This document shows, in pieces, positions 17,464 to 26,062 of a stretch of 64,000 bases of DNA (position 1 is its first letter; the number at the start of each line of letters is the position of its first letter). Below the pieces are notes generated by a model that saw only the letters and a list, made by a program, of their open reading frames with translations, had not been told where the DNA came from and searched no databases. Source of the DNA: Flavobacterium aciduliphilum. GTDB lineage: Bacteria > Bacteroidota > Bacteroidia > Flavobacteriales > Flavobacteriaceae. Location of the stretch: contig NZ_QLSZ01000001.1 of the NCBI RefSeq assembly GCF_003268855.1, positions 11,369 through 75,368 of the forward strand, written 5' to 3'. A program made the position numbers and the translations under genes.

Positions 17464-18603
17464 CTATAAACCATTCCACGCTTTTAAATACTTTTTAGCA
17501 ATTTGAATATAATCGTGTTCTTTTTCAACAAAAGCTCGAGCTCGTATTCCTATTTTGATAATCTCCTTTGGATTTTCAATTAAATAAGAAAGCTCAGTTA
17601 CCAAATATGTCATATCGGGTAAGGCATTTACAGCTACTTTTTCAGTTAGATTGTAGTGCTTTTCAAACTCAATTTCCGCGCCTGTAAAAACGACTTTCCC
17701 TTTCGCCATAGCTTCAAGAGCATTATACCCTTGATCGAATCCATAGACTTGATCTAAAACAATGTGTGCATTATCATAAAGTGTGATGTACTCTTTATAG
17801 GGAATGCTTTCTGTTATAATGACATCCACTTTATCAGGGTATTTTCCTTTAATAATTTTCAGGGCTTCTTCAAAAAAACAAATGCCTTTGGTAAAGTAGG
17901 TATTTCGGTTGATGCCTAAAAAAACAATAATCTTATCTTTAATTTCTAAATCTGCATAGTTGATTTTTGAAATATTAACAGGATTTGGTATTAATCCAAG
18001 GAACTTAGGGTGATTCTGCATCGGAAGCACATAATCGATATCGGAAGCAATTACCCCTTGAATATTTTGATACACTAAATCATGGATTTTTTTATGACTT
18101 GGGGTAAGAAAATCAAAGATAAAACGATATTCCTTTGCTGCTTTTGGATTTTCAAAATAAGGATTCATTATCGAATAACGTTCTTTTTTTTGGATGAGGT
18201 GTTGGGCTACACTGTAATCTACGCCACAACAAAGCAAAAAAGTCTTAGAATTCTGACGAACTATTTTTTTCAACAACTTTTGTTCAAAAAAGGGAACGGT
18301 TTGTATCGATGCTTCATTGATGAGTTGAACCACATCATACCCTTTTAATTGAGAAGAATGCCACCAAAATCGGATGCCACGCTCATGTTGTGCCACATCA
18401 ATTTTCGTGAAGCGATAAATAAATTGACGAAAAACATTCCCTACTTTGCTTTCACACCACTGCGCTCTTGTTGACAAATCACATGGATAATTTTTAAATC
18501 CATCTCCATGAGCAATAAGAGTTACCTCATGTCCAAGCGCTTGTAAGCCTTCTTTTAAGGAATTGTGTAACCTGCTGAACTCGCCAATTAATAATATTCT
18601 CAC
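17464..18603 (-). CDS. Glycosyltransferase, GT-B fold (group 1-like)
   Basis: The 379-residue protein begins with MRILLIGEFSRLHNSLKEGLQALGHEVTLIAHG, a Rossmann-type start with the acceptor-side glycine loop. The C-terminal half contains IIVFLGINRNTYFTKGICFFEEAL and the donor-binding region DNAHIVLDQVYGFDQGYNALEAMAKGKVVFTGAE, typical of GT4-like enzymes (an E-x7-E-like site is degenerate). It would transfer a sugar from a nucleotide donor to a lipid-linked intermediate. It is the only minus-strand gene between the flippase and the next glycosyltransferase, so part of the locus was inverted or this gene was inserted separately. Donor and acceptor are unknown. Confidence 0.8.
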   Translation of the reverse strand: MRILLIGEFSRLHNSLKEGLQALGHEVTLIAHGDGFKNYPCDLSTRAQWCESKVGNVFRQFIYRFTKIDVAQHERGIRFWWHSSQLKGYDVVQLINEASIQTVPFFEQKLLKKIVRQNSKTFLLCCGVDYSVAQHLIQKKERYSIMNPYFENPKAAKEYRFIFDFLTPSHKKIHDLVYQNIQGVIASDIDYVLPMQNHPKFLGLIPNPVNISKINYADLEIKDKIIVFLGINRNTYFTKGICFFEEALKIIKGKYPDKVDVIITESIPYKEYITLYDNAHIVLDQVYGFDQGYNALEAMAKGKVVFTGAEIEFEKHYNLTEKVAVNALPDMTYLVTELSYLIENPKEIIKIGIRARAFVEKEHDYIQIAKKYLKAWNGL

Positions 18604-18641
18604 TTATTGCTTATATTTGTTGCTAAATTAAATAAAAAAGC

Positions 18642-19763
18642 GTGAAGTCCCCTACTTCTAAATATAAAATCTGTATTGTATCGGACCATCTATCGGGAGG
18701 CGGTGCAGAACGCTGTTCTGCATTACTTTCTCTTTTTTTTGAACAAAAAAATTGCGAGGTTCATCACGTTATTGTGCAAGACAAAATCGAATATGCCTAT
18801 GCTGGAAATGTGCTAAATTTGGGAAAACTCAAAAAAGATCCTATTTCTATTTGGGATCGAGTGCATAGGTTTTTTGTACTTTTTACTTTTTTGAGAAAAA
18901 ACACATTTGATTTTATTATTGATACGCGTGTAAAAAATAGACAATGGCAGGAATTTTTTATTTTCAAGTTTATTTATAATGCCACTACCCTTATCATTGT
19001 ACACAGCTACATGACAGAACTGTATTTCCCAAACTCTAAAATTCTAGCGCGAACTATTTTTTCAAAATGTGCCTCGATCATTTCTGTATCTAATGAAATA
19101 AAAAACAAAATACAGGCACAATATGGTTATAAAAGCGTGTGCACCATTTACAATCCTATAGATTTAGAGGCTATTGCGATTGAATCATTAAAAGAAATTG
19201 AGTCCCCTTCAAATTATATTCTAGCGGTAGGAAATATGCATGTTGCGGTCAAACAAATTGATCATTTGTTAGAATGCTATAAAAATTCGATGTTCCCTCA
19301 GCAAAATATTAAGTTACTTCTCATTGGTGAAGGAATTTTAAGACAACACTATGAAAAAATGAGTTCTGATTTACATCTAGAAGATCAAGTTCTTTTTATG
19401 GGACATGTTGAAAACCCATTTCCGTATTATAAAAATGCGATTTTCACAATACTCACTAGTAAAAACGAAGGATTTCCTACTGTTTTATTGGAATCATTGG
19501 CCTGTGGCACTCCCGTTATATCGTATGATTGTTTTTCTGGTCCTAATGAAATTATTAAAGACAAACACAATGGTCTTTTAGTGGAAAATCAGAATAAAAT
19601 AAAATTGACTGAGGCAATGAATACGATGATTACCAATAAGGAGTTATATTTACACTGTAAAACGAATGCGAAAATAAGTGTCGAATCTTTTGCATTGGAG
19701 CACATTGGCTCGAAGTGGCTTGACCTTTTTAAAACAATAAAACATGAACATAAGAATTATTGA
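18642..19763 (+). CDS. GT4-family glycosyltransferase
   Basis: The 373-residue protein starts with GTG at 18642, giving KYKICIVSDHLSGGGAERC; the GGGAER glycine loop is typical of GT4. The C-terminal donor domain has FTILTSKNEGFPTVLLESLACGTPVISYDC, which contains the E-x7-E catalytic and donor-binding pair (E in KNEG and E in LLESL). It is expected to add a retained-configuration sugar during repeat-unit assembly. It diverges from the glycosyltransferase at 17464 with 38 bp between them, so the promoters must overlap. Its end overlaps the ketoisomerase gene by 20 bp, which indicates translational coupling. Confidence 0.9.
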   Translation: MKSPTSKYKICIVSDHLSGGGAERCSALLSLFFEQKNCEVHHVIVQDKIEYAYAGNVLNLGKLKKDPISIWDRVHRFFVLFTFLRKNTFDFIIDTRVKNRQWQEFFIFKFIYNATTLIIVHSYMTELYFPNSKILARTIFSKCASIISVSNEIKNKIQAQYGYKSVCTIYNPIDLEAIAIESLKEIESPSNYILAVGNMHVAVKQIDHLLECYKNSMFPQQNIKLLLIGEGILRQHYEKMSSDLHLEDQVLFMGHVENPFPYYKNAIFTILTSKNEGFPTVLLESLACGTPVISYDCFSGPNEIIKDKHNGLLVENQNKIKLTEAMNTMITNKELYLHCKTNAKISVESFALEHIGSKWLDLFKTIKHEHKNY

Positions 19764-20136
19764 AATACCAAAAATAGAGGATTATAGAGGTAATTTAGCT
19801 ATAATAGAAAAAGAGGTGCTTCCATACGAAATAAAAAGGGTTTATTATCTTTATGACGTACCTAGTACAGCACATAGAGGCGGGCATGCACATAAAGAAC
19901 AAATGGAATTTTTGGTGGCATTATCAGGGAGTTTTGACGTTATAGTAAACGACGGAAATCAGATTGAAAAAGTAACTTTAAACAAACCCAATAAAGGACT
20001 TTTAATACACACAAATATTTGGCGCGAACTTGAAAATTTTTCATCAGGTGCCGTTTGTTTGGTACTCGCCTCCGATGTGTATAAAGAAGATGATTACATT
20101 AGGGATTATGAGGAGTTTGTAAATGCAATTAGCTAA
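19744..20136 (+). CDS. fdtA: Sugar 3,4-ketoisomerase, WxcM-like cupin (FdtA type)
   Basis: The 130-residue cupin begins IRIIEIPKIEDYRGNLAIIEK and carries the family's catalytic signature RGGHAHK (residues about 45-51), followed by LVALSGSFDVIVNDG and the C-terminal LVLASDVYKEDDYIRDYEEF. FdtA/QdtA enzymes convert dTDP-4-keto-6-deoxy-D-glucose to the 3-keto isomer, the substrate of FdtB/QdtB aminotransferases. Together with the gene at 14515 this indicates a dTDP-Fuc3N or Qui3N branch. The one-residue differences that separate the galacto and gluco products cannot be judged by eye. The start overlaps the preceding glycosyltransferase by 20 bp. Confidence 0.9.
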   Translation: MNIRIIEIPKIEDYRGNLAIIEKEVLPYEIKRVYYLYDVPSTAHRGGHAHKEQMEFLVALSGSFDVIVNDGNQIEKVTLNKPNKGLLIHTNIWRELENFSSGAVCLVLASDVYKEDDYIRDYEEFVNAIS

Positions 20137-20144
20137 TTTTATAA

Positions 20145-20172
20145 GAAAGAAAGAAAGAAAGAAAGAAAGAAA
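20145..20172 (+). repeat. (GAAA)7 tetranucleotide microsatellite
   Basis: Seven perfect GAAA units lie between the FdtA stop (20136) and the next glycosyltransferase start (20182). The array ends 9 bp upstream of the ATG, where transcription or ribosome loading could depend on its length. Such simple repeats are prone to slipped-strand mispairing. Confidence 0.95.
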
Positions 20173-20181
20173 AATAAATTC

Positions 20182-21273
20182 ATGAAAGTATTGTATGTAG
20201 TTCCAAAAATTAACGCTGAAGGAGGTTTAGAGCGAATTTTAAGCTTGAAAGCTAATTATCTTGCAACGCATTATCAATATGATGTTTCTATTTTAACTCA
20301 AAATAGAGGAAACAAAAATCTGTTTTACCCCCTTGATGAATCCATACATTTACATGATATTGATTTATCAGGAAATCGTGTACAATTTATTTTTAAATAC
20401 TTAAGAGGAATAAAAAAGATTATTTCATTTGTAAATCCAGATGTTTTAATTGTTGCTGATAGTATGTATAAAACTTTTTTGCTACGGTTAGTTGTACGAA
20501 ACAAAAAAATGATTTACGAGTGTCATAATTCCATTCATGTGCAACTTTCTCCACAAAAAAAATTTTTTTTTTCAAAATGGTATTCTAAACTATTATTGTT
20601 GTTTAATCGATATATGGCAAGTAAAATGGATGTTTTTGTGGCACTATCATCCGAAAGTATAAAAGAATGGAATATTAAAAATCATGGTGTCATCATTCCA
20701 AATCCAAATTGGTTAAAAACTGACCAAAAAGCAAATCTGAATGCTAAAAAAATACTTATTGTTGCACGACATTCATATGAAAAGGGATTAGATCGATTTC
20801 TTGACATTTGGAAAAAATTAGCTCCTAAATATCCCGATTGGTGTGTAGAAATAATTGGTAAAGATATAGAAAAATCGGATTTACAAAAAATGGCTTCAGT
20901 AATGGGAATATCAAATTCCATAATTTTCTTTACTCCTACCCATAAAATAGAAACGAAATACCTCGATGCCTCAATCTATGTGATGACATCACGATTTGAG
21001 GCTTTTCCTATGGTATTGATTGAAGCTATGGCTTGTGGTTTGCCTACGATTGCCTACGATTGTCCTTGCGGCCCTAGAGCGATTATTCAAGACAACATCA
21101 ATGGTCTTTTAATTGACAATGGAGACGAAAAGAAATTTAGTACAGCCCTCGAAAGCTTGATGAATAGTTACCAATTAAGAGAAATGTTAGGTGAAAATGC
21201 AAAAAAAAGTATTCTGAAATATGAAGTGGGTCATATTATGAAAACCTGGGATGAATTACTTAAAGCCTTCTAA
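20182..21273 (+). CDS. GT4-family glycosyltransferase
   Basis: The 363-residue protein has the GT4 layout: KVLYVVPKINAEGGLERIL with the acceptor-side glycine loop, a central KKILIVARHSYEKGLDRFL that opens the donor domain, and IYVMTSRFEAFPMVLIEAMACGLPTIAYDC with the E-x7-E pair. It is expected to transfer a hexose or deoxyhexose during repeat-unit assembly. It is preceded by a (GAAA)7 microsatellite in its 5' leader, the only such array in the window, so its expression may be phase variable. The last 4 bp overlap the convergent glycosyltransferase stop at 21270; no terminator is visible between them. Confidence 0.9.
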   Translation: MKVLYVVPKINAEGGLERILSLKANYLATHYQYDVSILTQNRGNKNLFYPLDESIHLHDIDLSGNRVQFIFKYLRGIKKIISFVNPDVLIVADSMYKTFLLRLVVRNKKMIYECHNSIHVQLSPQKKFFFSKWYSKLLLLFNRYMASKMDVFVALSSESIKEWNIKNHGVIIPNPNWLKTDQKANLNAKKILIVARHSYEKGLDRFLDIWKKLAPKYPDWCVEIIGKDIEKSDLQKMASVMGISNSIIFFTPTHKIETKYLDASIYVMTSRFEAFPMVLIEAMACGLPTIAYDCPCGPRAIIQDNINGLLIDNGDEKKFSTALESLMNSYQLREMLGENAKKSILKYEVGHIMKTWDELLKAF

Positions 21274-22151
21274 ATAGTACATATATATCCCAATCGGTAC
21301 ACATCAAAAAGTATTAAGGATGGATTTGAGCTAGAGATATTTTTTAGCAAAATAGGCCGTATACATTTAAATCCAAAAGCTACAAAAAAATTAAGCTTAA
21401 ATTTGGTAATCTTCGAGAACAATTTTGAAAGCTTAACATAATCGGTAGGTAAATATCCGTTTTCTATCAAGTTTTTCAAGGCTTGTAGTGATTCATGTTC
21501 TTTTAACAATGCTTTGTCAAAATCGTCAAGTCCGTAATGATAGACCGGATTTTCAATATGCTTAATAGGCACATTATTTTTCTTTAACTCATACGAAAAA
21601 AGGGTATCTTCGTGTCTCATATTGGGTATGTCCTCATTGAAAGACACTGTTTGAAATACGTCTTTATGAATTAAAAAATTAAGTGTGAGAAAAGACAAAT
21701 AAACATTTTTATTTCTTTGGTCTACTGTGAGGGCCTCACGCTTTCTTCCATAAATCCAACGAAGCACTTGTTTTTGATTAGGATGTTGTTCTTGGTAGCG
21801 AATTCCACCATACAGAATTTTAATCTCATCTCGTATTTCCGAAAGATAGGTCGCTATAAAATTCGCTTGAATCGGAAACGTATCCGCATCTAAAAATAAC
21901 AAATAAGGAAAATTTGATTTTTGAACCAATACATTTCTATTTTTTGACCGTCCTAAATTTTCAGCATTAGAACTAAACGAACAATGGTCTAATAAATTTA
22001 TTTTTTCATTTTCCAAGTTATTTTCTGAATCAGAATGATCATCTTGACAAATAATCTCATAGGCAATCCCAGCACCTTCACATTGTTTTTGAAGTTCGCA
22101 AACCAAATCGTACACCTTATAGTGGTATGTTGGGATTAAAATAGACAGCAT
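21270..22151 (-). CDS. GT2-family glycosyltransferase
   Basis: The 293-residue protein has a GT-A fold: MLSILIPTYHYKVYDLVCEL, then YEIICQDDHSDSENN (first Asp pair), NLGRSKNRNVLV and LLFLDADTFP, whose D-A-D binds the metal and nucleotide sugar. MRHEDTLFSYELKKN provides the likely catalytic base. It belongs with inverting GT2 enzymes that build O-antigen or capsule. It follows the methyltransferase gene by 3 bp on the same strand and lies in a four-gene minus-strand group (21270-25133). Residues 235-293 are hydrophobic and basic, possibly membrane-associated. Confidence 0.88.
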   Translation of the reverse strand: MLSILIPTYHYKVYDLVCELQKQCEGAGIAYEIICQDDHSDSENNLENEKINLLDHCSFSSNAENLGRSKNRNVLVQKSNFPYLLFLDADTFPIQANFIATYLSEIRDEIKILYGGIRYQEQHPNQKQVLRWIYGRKREALTVDQRNKNVYLSFLTLNFLIHKDVFQTVSFNEDIPNMRHEDTLFSYELKKNNVPIKHIENPVYHYGLDDFDKALLKEHESLQALKNLIENGYLPTDYVKLSKLFSKITKFKLNFFVAFGFKCIRPILLKNISSSNPSLILFDVYRLGYICTI

Positions 22152-22154
22152 ATT

Positions 22155-22712
22155 TTATTTTTTTTCAAAAACATACAAGGTATTCAAACCAAATTCAAAT
22201 TTTTTCTCTTTCATGAGTTTGAAATCATGTGCGGTAAATATTGTTTTAATTAGTGATCTTTCAAAATCTTGATGATGCTCTAAATCCATTCCTTTGACCA
22301 ATTTAAAAAACAACAATATGGCTAAAATATAATCTACTTGTTTGGAAGGTATCGTAATAATAACACGCCCTTTAGGTTTCAAAAATCGACTAAGAATTCT
22401 AGGATAGTGTTCAATTTCTTGAATAGGAATGTGTTCTAAAACGGCCAACAAAGTGATGTTGTGATATTGTTTTTCCTCAGGAAAATCACTTGGAAAATAT
22501 CCTGGATATAAGGTGTAATTTGAGGTCGTTTTTTGGGTTTCCAATACACTATCTATACCATCTCCAAAAATAGGTCGTTTTTTTAATAGATGCTCAAATA
22601 ATTCTCCATGATGACAGCCGATATCCAAGATTGAATCTCCTATAATGTATTGCTCTGCTTGTAATAAGCGTTGCTTTTGAATAAAATAATCTAATTTTTT
22701 CATAGTTCTCAT
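22155..22712 (-). CDS. Class I SAM-dependent methyltransferase
   Basis: The 185-residue protein carries motif I SILDIGCHHGELFEHLL near residue 27 and the following methyltransferase order: LYPGYFPSDFPEEKQYHNITLLAVLEHI (motifs II-III) and FLKPKGRVIITIPS. An alternative start at residue 4 (MKKLDYF) lies 9 bp downstream. The start overlaps the stop of the preceding GT2 gene by 4 bp. In this context it probably methylates a sugar or a lipid-linked glycan intermediate, or caps the chain; the target is inferred only from position. Confidence 0.85.
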   Translation of the reverse strand: MRTMKKLDYFIQKQRLLQAEQYIIGDSILDIGCHHGELFEHLLKKRPIFGDGIDSVLETQKTTSNYTLYPGYFPSDFPEEKQYHNITLLAVLEHIPIQEIEHYPRILSRFLKPKGRVIITIPSKQVDYILAILLFFKLVKGMDLEHHQDFERSLIKTIFTAHDFKLMKEKKFEFGLNTLYVFEKK

Positions 22713-23863
22713 TTTATTGAATTTTTCAGCCCTAAAATGCTAAAAAAGAAACTGAATAACACAATCTGAATTCCCATTATAATAGTAAATGCTGCAGGAA
22801 TTACCACTCTTGAAGTTTCTCTAAAATTTAACGTTCCGAAATGATTTTGGAACCAAAAAGAGACCGCAAAAAGGGTAAGCGTGATGCCTACCAATATCAG
22901 AAAAAAACCTAAAATTAGCCCTTTTTCTAAAGTAATGTATTTGAAAATCGTATCAAATCGATTGCTTTTCGGCAATAGTTGTTGGGTTACGGCAAATACT
23001 TTCGTTAGCCCATAAAACAAAACCAATTGAAATCCTACAAACAAGGCACTCATAGTATACAATAACGTTTGAACATCAAAAGTGATGTACTTCCAATGGA
23101 TAGGAGAACTAACCAGACATGTCGAACAAATAAAACCAAACAGCATTAAAAATATACCTGGATATAAAAACAACCATTTTGGACTGTATAATAATAAAAA
23201 TCGTAAATGCCTCCAACCGTCTCGCCATGTATTTAAATGAGGGGGTCTGGAACGCCCATCTTTTTTAAGTGTAGTGGGAACTTCAGCGATTTTTAAATTG
23301 ATTAAATGGGCTTTGACTATCATTTCAGAGGCAAATTCCATTCCTGTTGTAGTTAAATTCATTTTTTTATATGCCTCGGCACTAAAACCTCTTAAACCAC
23401 AATGAAAATCGCCAATTTTAGAATTAAAAAACACTCTCCCAATGCAAGACAAAACTGGATTTCCTAGGTAGCGGTGGAGAAAAGGCATAGCCCCTTTTTC
23501 GATACCTCCTTTGAAACGGTTTCCAATTACTACATCATACCCCTCTCTCAATTTCTCTATAAAAGGATTTAACTGACTAAAATCATAACTATCATCGGCA
23601 TCACCCATAATGATATACGTCCCTAAGGCATTCTCAAACCCTCCTTTTAAAGCACTGCCATAGCCTTTCTCTGAAACTGTTACCACACGTGCACCGTGCG
23701 CAATAGCGATGGCTTGTGATCCATCTGTACTTCCATTATCTGCGATAACAACTTCACCATCGATTTTATATTCATGAAAATAATCCTGTGCTTTTTTGAT
23801 ACAAAATTCAAGTGTTTCTGCCTCATTGAGACACGGCATCACGATAGATAGTTCTTTATTCAT
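22709..23863 (-). CDS. GT2-family glycosyltransferase with membrane C-terminus (DPM1/GtrB-like)
   Basis: The start at 23863 (MNKELSIVMPCLNEAETLEF) is preferred over one 27 bp upstream because it begins exactly at the conserved GT-A strand. The GT2 motifs are IADNGSTDGSQAIA, VSEKGYGSALKGGFENA and IMGDADDSYDF. Later LRGFSAEAYKKMNLTTTGMEFASEMIVKA matches polyprenyl-phosphate mannosyl- or glucosyltransferases. Residues 220-385 contain four hydrophobic segments. The enzyme likely loads a sugar onto undecaprenyl phosphate for use in the periplasm. The next gene upstream (23856-25133) is a multi-spanning protein that could be the partner using that lipid-linked sugar. The genes overlap by 8 bp. Confidence 0.88.
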   Translation of the reverse strand: MNKELSIVMPCLNEAETLEFCIKKAQDYFHEYKIDGEVVIADNGSTDGSQAIAIAHGARVVTVSEKGYGSALKGGFENALGTYIIMGDADDSYDFSQLNPFIEKLREGYDVVIGNRFKGGIEKGAMPFLHRYLGNPVLSCIGRVFFNSKIGDFHCGLRGFSAEAYKKMNLTTTGMEFASEMIVKAHLINLKIAEVPTTLKKDGRSRPPHLNTWRDGWRHLRFLLLYSPKWLFLYPGIFLMLFGFICSTCLVSSPIHWKYITFDVQTLLYTMSALFVGFQLVLFYGLTKVFAVTQQLLPKSNRFDTIFKYITLEKGLILGFFLILVGITLTLFAVSFWFQNHFGTLNFRETSRVVIPAAFTIIMGIQIVLFSFFFSILGLKNSIK

Positions 23864-25133
23864 CTTCTTTTTTATAAAATGAAAAATCAAATAAAAGTAG
23901 TACTATCGAGAGCAGCACCCAATTATTATAAAATAGATATCTTGAAATGGTAGGTTCTGCTAAGGCCACAAGAGCTGCATTTCCCAATACTAAAAGTGTT
24001 CCAATAAAAATAATTTTAAGAGCAGGTATAGGTTTTGATAGTAACCTAAAGAAACTAAATACACAAAGAAAGAGTATCAATAAAACATTTTTGGCAGTTC
24101 CCAATCCTTTACAAATATTTTCAAAATATAAAGAAACCCATTTAAAAAAATGAGCCTTAACAAGAGGCATCGTCATGGATGATGTCATTTTATCATTTAC
24201 AACAACTAAATCTTCTTGAAGCACATGATTATTTTTAAAAAAAGATTCCCCATCGTTATTTAAAGTCCCATTAGCAATTTGAACGTAATGCGAGAAATAA
24301 TAATCCATTTTGGTAGTCGAATCATCTGAAAACTGATTCAAAAGCAAATTCTTTTGTTCTAAACGGCCGTAAATGAATCTAAAATAATCTTGTTGTTCTG
24401 TGGAAGGGAACTCTAAATAATCCTTTTGATTGGCTATAAAAAAAGGTAATGTGGCTATTTGAATTCCCGTCCAAGGTGTTGTTACCGCTTTGTGATGGAC
24501 AATTTTATGAAAACAAATATCAATCCCAACTGAAATAAACGGAATTAAAATAATGAACACAAGTATTCCTATCTGTTTTTTTAATAACTTAAAACTCATT
24601 TCTGAAACAAAAACGGCTAAAAACAACACAACAACCAAAAACATGAACTGCCCTCTCACCTGAATCAGAAGGAGTAACAAAATGGCAGATAGAATTACCT
24701 TCTTTCTATTTTTGGTTACCAAAAAATCAAATAAATGAGCTAAAACTATCAAATACAAGGGATAGGCAAGTGCTTCAGACAAAAGTCCATTGGCAACATG
24801 AATCTCATAAAACAAAGGAATTGCCAACAGTAGCATAAACAAAAAAGCCTTCCAAAAAGGGAGGTTTAGTATCTGTTGTACTTTATTTTTTAAATAAAAA
24901 ATAGCTCCTAAGTTTAGTAGTAACTGACTCAGCAGTACAAAGTACACATATCTTGAACCAAAAAGAGCTTTGTGAAATAAAATAAAACTAGGATAGCCCA
25001 GACTTCTATAAATAGACATGCTTAGATACCCTTCACTATCTGGAGCATACACCACTCCTTTCCAAAGGACTAAAAAGCAAGTGATGACTACAAAGAGTGC
25101 ATTGAAATAGATCCTATTTATTTTTATTTTCAT
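23856..25133 (-). CDS. Multi-spanning membrane protein, likely lipid-linked-sugar glycosyltransferase (GT-C like)
   Basis: The 425-residue protein has about ten hydrophobic segments. The first periplasmic loop holds YAPDSEGYLSMSIYRSLGYP; an acidic residue pair in this place is the hallmark of GT-C enzymes such as ArnT or PMT-type transferases. A large extracytoplasmic domain (residues about 215-320, FRFIYGRLEQKNLLLNQF) lies between the helices. Together with the downstream DPM1-like gene it would form a pair: one loads undecaprenyl phosphate, the other transfers the sugar outside. A Wzy-like polymerase role is an alternative. Its start overlaps the ftsE stop by 4 bp. Confidence 0.65.
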   Translation of the reverse strand: MKIKINRIYFNALFVVITCFLVLWKGVVYAPDSEGYLSMSIYRSLGYPSFILFHKALFGSRYVYFVLLSQLLLNLGAIFYLKNKVQQILNLPFWKAFLFMLLLAIPLFYEIHVANGLLSEALAYPLYLIVLAHLFDFLVTKNRKKVILSAILLLLLIQVRGQFMFLVVVLFLAVFVSEMSFKLLKKQIGILVFIILIPFISVGIDICFHKIVHHKAVTTPWTGIQIATLPFFIANQKDYLEFPSTEQQDYFRFIYGRLEQKNLLLNQFSDDSTTKMDYYFSHYVQIANGTLNNDGESFFKNNHVLQEDLVVVNDKMTSSMTMPLVKAHFFKWVSLYFENICKGLGTAKNVLLILFLCVFSFFRLLSKPIPALKIIFIGTLLVLGNAALVALAEPTISRYLFYNNWVLLSIVLLLFDFSFYKKEDE

Positions 25134-25813
25134 ACAGATTTTTGCACCACTTCAAAAATAGAACCTTCTTCACATTTTAAGGTCTTGGAAGGATATTTCA
25201 TTAACAATGCGTAATCGTGTGTTGCCATAATTACAGTTTTTCCATTAGCATTGATCTTCTTCAATACTTCAAGAACTTCGGCACTGGTTTGAGGGTCAAG
25301 ATTCCCTGTAGGCTCATCGGCAAGAATAAGTTCTGGGTCATTTAACAACGCTCTTGCAATGGCTATACGTTGTTGCTCGCCTCCAGAAAGTTGGTGTGGC
25401 ATCTTGTGAGCAAAATCTTTCATTCCAACTCGATCCAAAACATCATAGATAGTTTCTTGCATAGATTGTAAATCTTTCCATCCTGTGGCTTTCAAAACAA
25501 ACAGCATATTTTCGTTAACATTTCTATCTGAAAGCAGTTTAAAATCTTGAAAAACAACGCCTATTTTTCTTCTTAAAAAAGGGATATCGCTTTCTTTTAA
25601 AGTTGTTAAATCATATCCCACAACCGATCCTTCACCATCCATCAGAGGTAAATCACCATATAATGTCTTCATCAAGCTACTTTTTCCAGTTCCTGTTTTT
25701 CCAATAATATATAGAAACTCTCCTTTGGTGACTTCAAGATTGACCTCAGATAAAACAGCATTATGATCTTGGTAAATGGTTACTTCTTTTAAAGAAACTA
25801 TTGCTTGTGACAT
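25130..25813 (-). CDS. ftsE: Cell division ATP-binding protein FtsE
   Basis: The 227-residue ABC ATPase has all nucleotide-binding motifs: Walker [10 protein letters not shown] (residue about 39), Q-loop VFQDFKLL, signature [15 protein letters not shown] and Walker [15 protein letters not shown], followed by the H-loop ATHDY. The [20 protein letters not shown] stretch and the short length are characteristic of FtsE. FtsE works with FtsX to activate septal peptidoglycan hydrolases; ftsX is not adjacent here. The gene is preceded by an AT-rich intergenic region and followed, with a 4-bp overlap, by the membrane glycosyltransferase gene, so transcription of the minus-strand polysaccharide genes may start at ftsE. 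Confidence 0.93.
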   Translation of the reverse strand: MSQAIVSLKEVTIYQDHNAVLSEVNLEVTKGEFLYIIGKTGTGKSSLMKTLYGDLPLMDGEGSVVGYDLTTLKESDIPFLRRKIGVVFQDFKLLSDRNVNENMLFVLKATGWKDLQSMQETIYDVLDRVGMKDFAHKMPHQLSGGEQQRIAIARALLNDPELILADEPTGNLDPQTSAEVLEVLKKINANGKTVIMATHDYALLMKYPSKTLKCEEGSIFEVVQKSV

Positions 25814-26062
25814 AGAAAAAATGTTTATTGGGTAAAAGTAATAAATTTTAGATATTAGATTTTAGATTTTGAAAATATAAATTTTAGATTGACTATTTTT
25901 TTCTATCATTTCCATAAACATAAATCGTTGGTTTATATGACTTGACATTTTGAAAGCCCAAGCCCTATCAATTTGTTAAGAAAAATGTTTATAATAAAAA
26001 GTACGTATCACTCGTTATTAGTATGAGAATAATAACTTTGAGTATTATAAAAATTTATAAAA

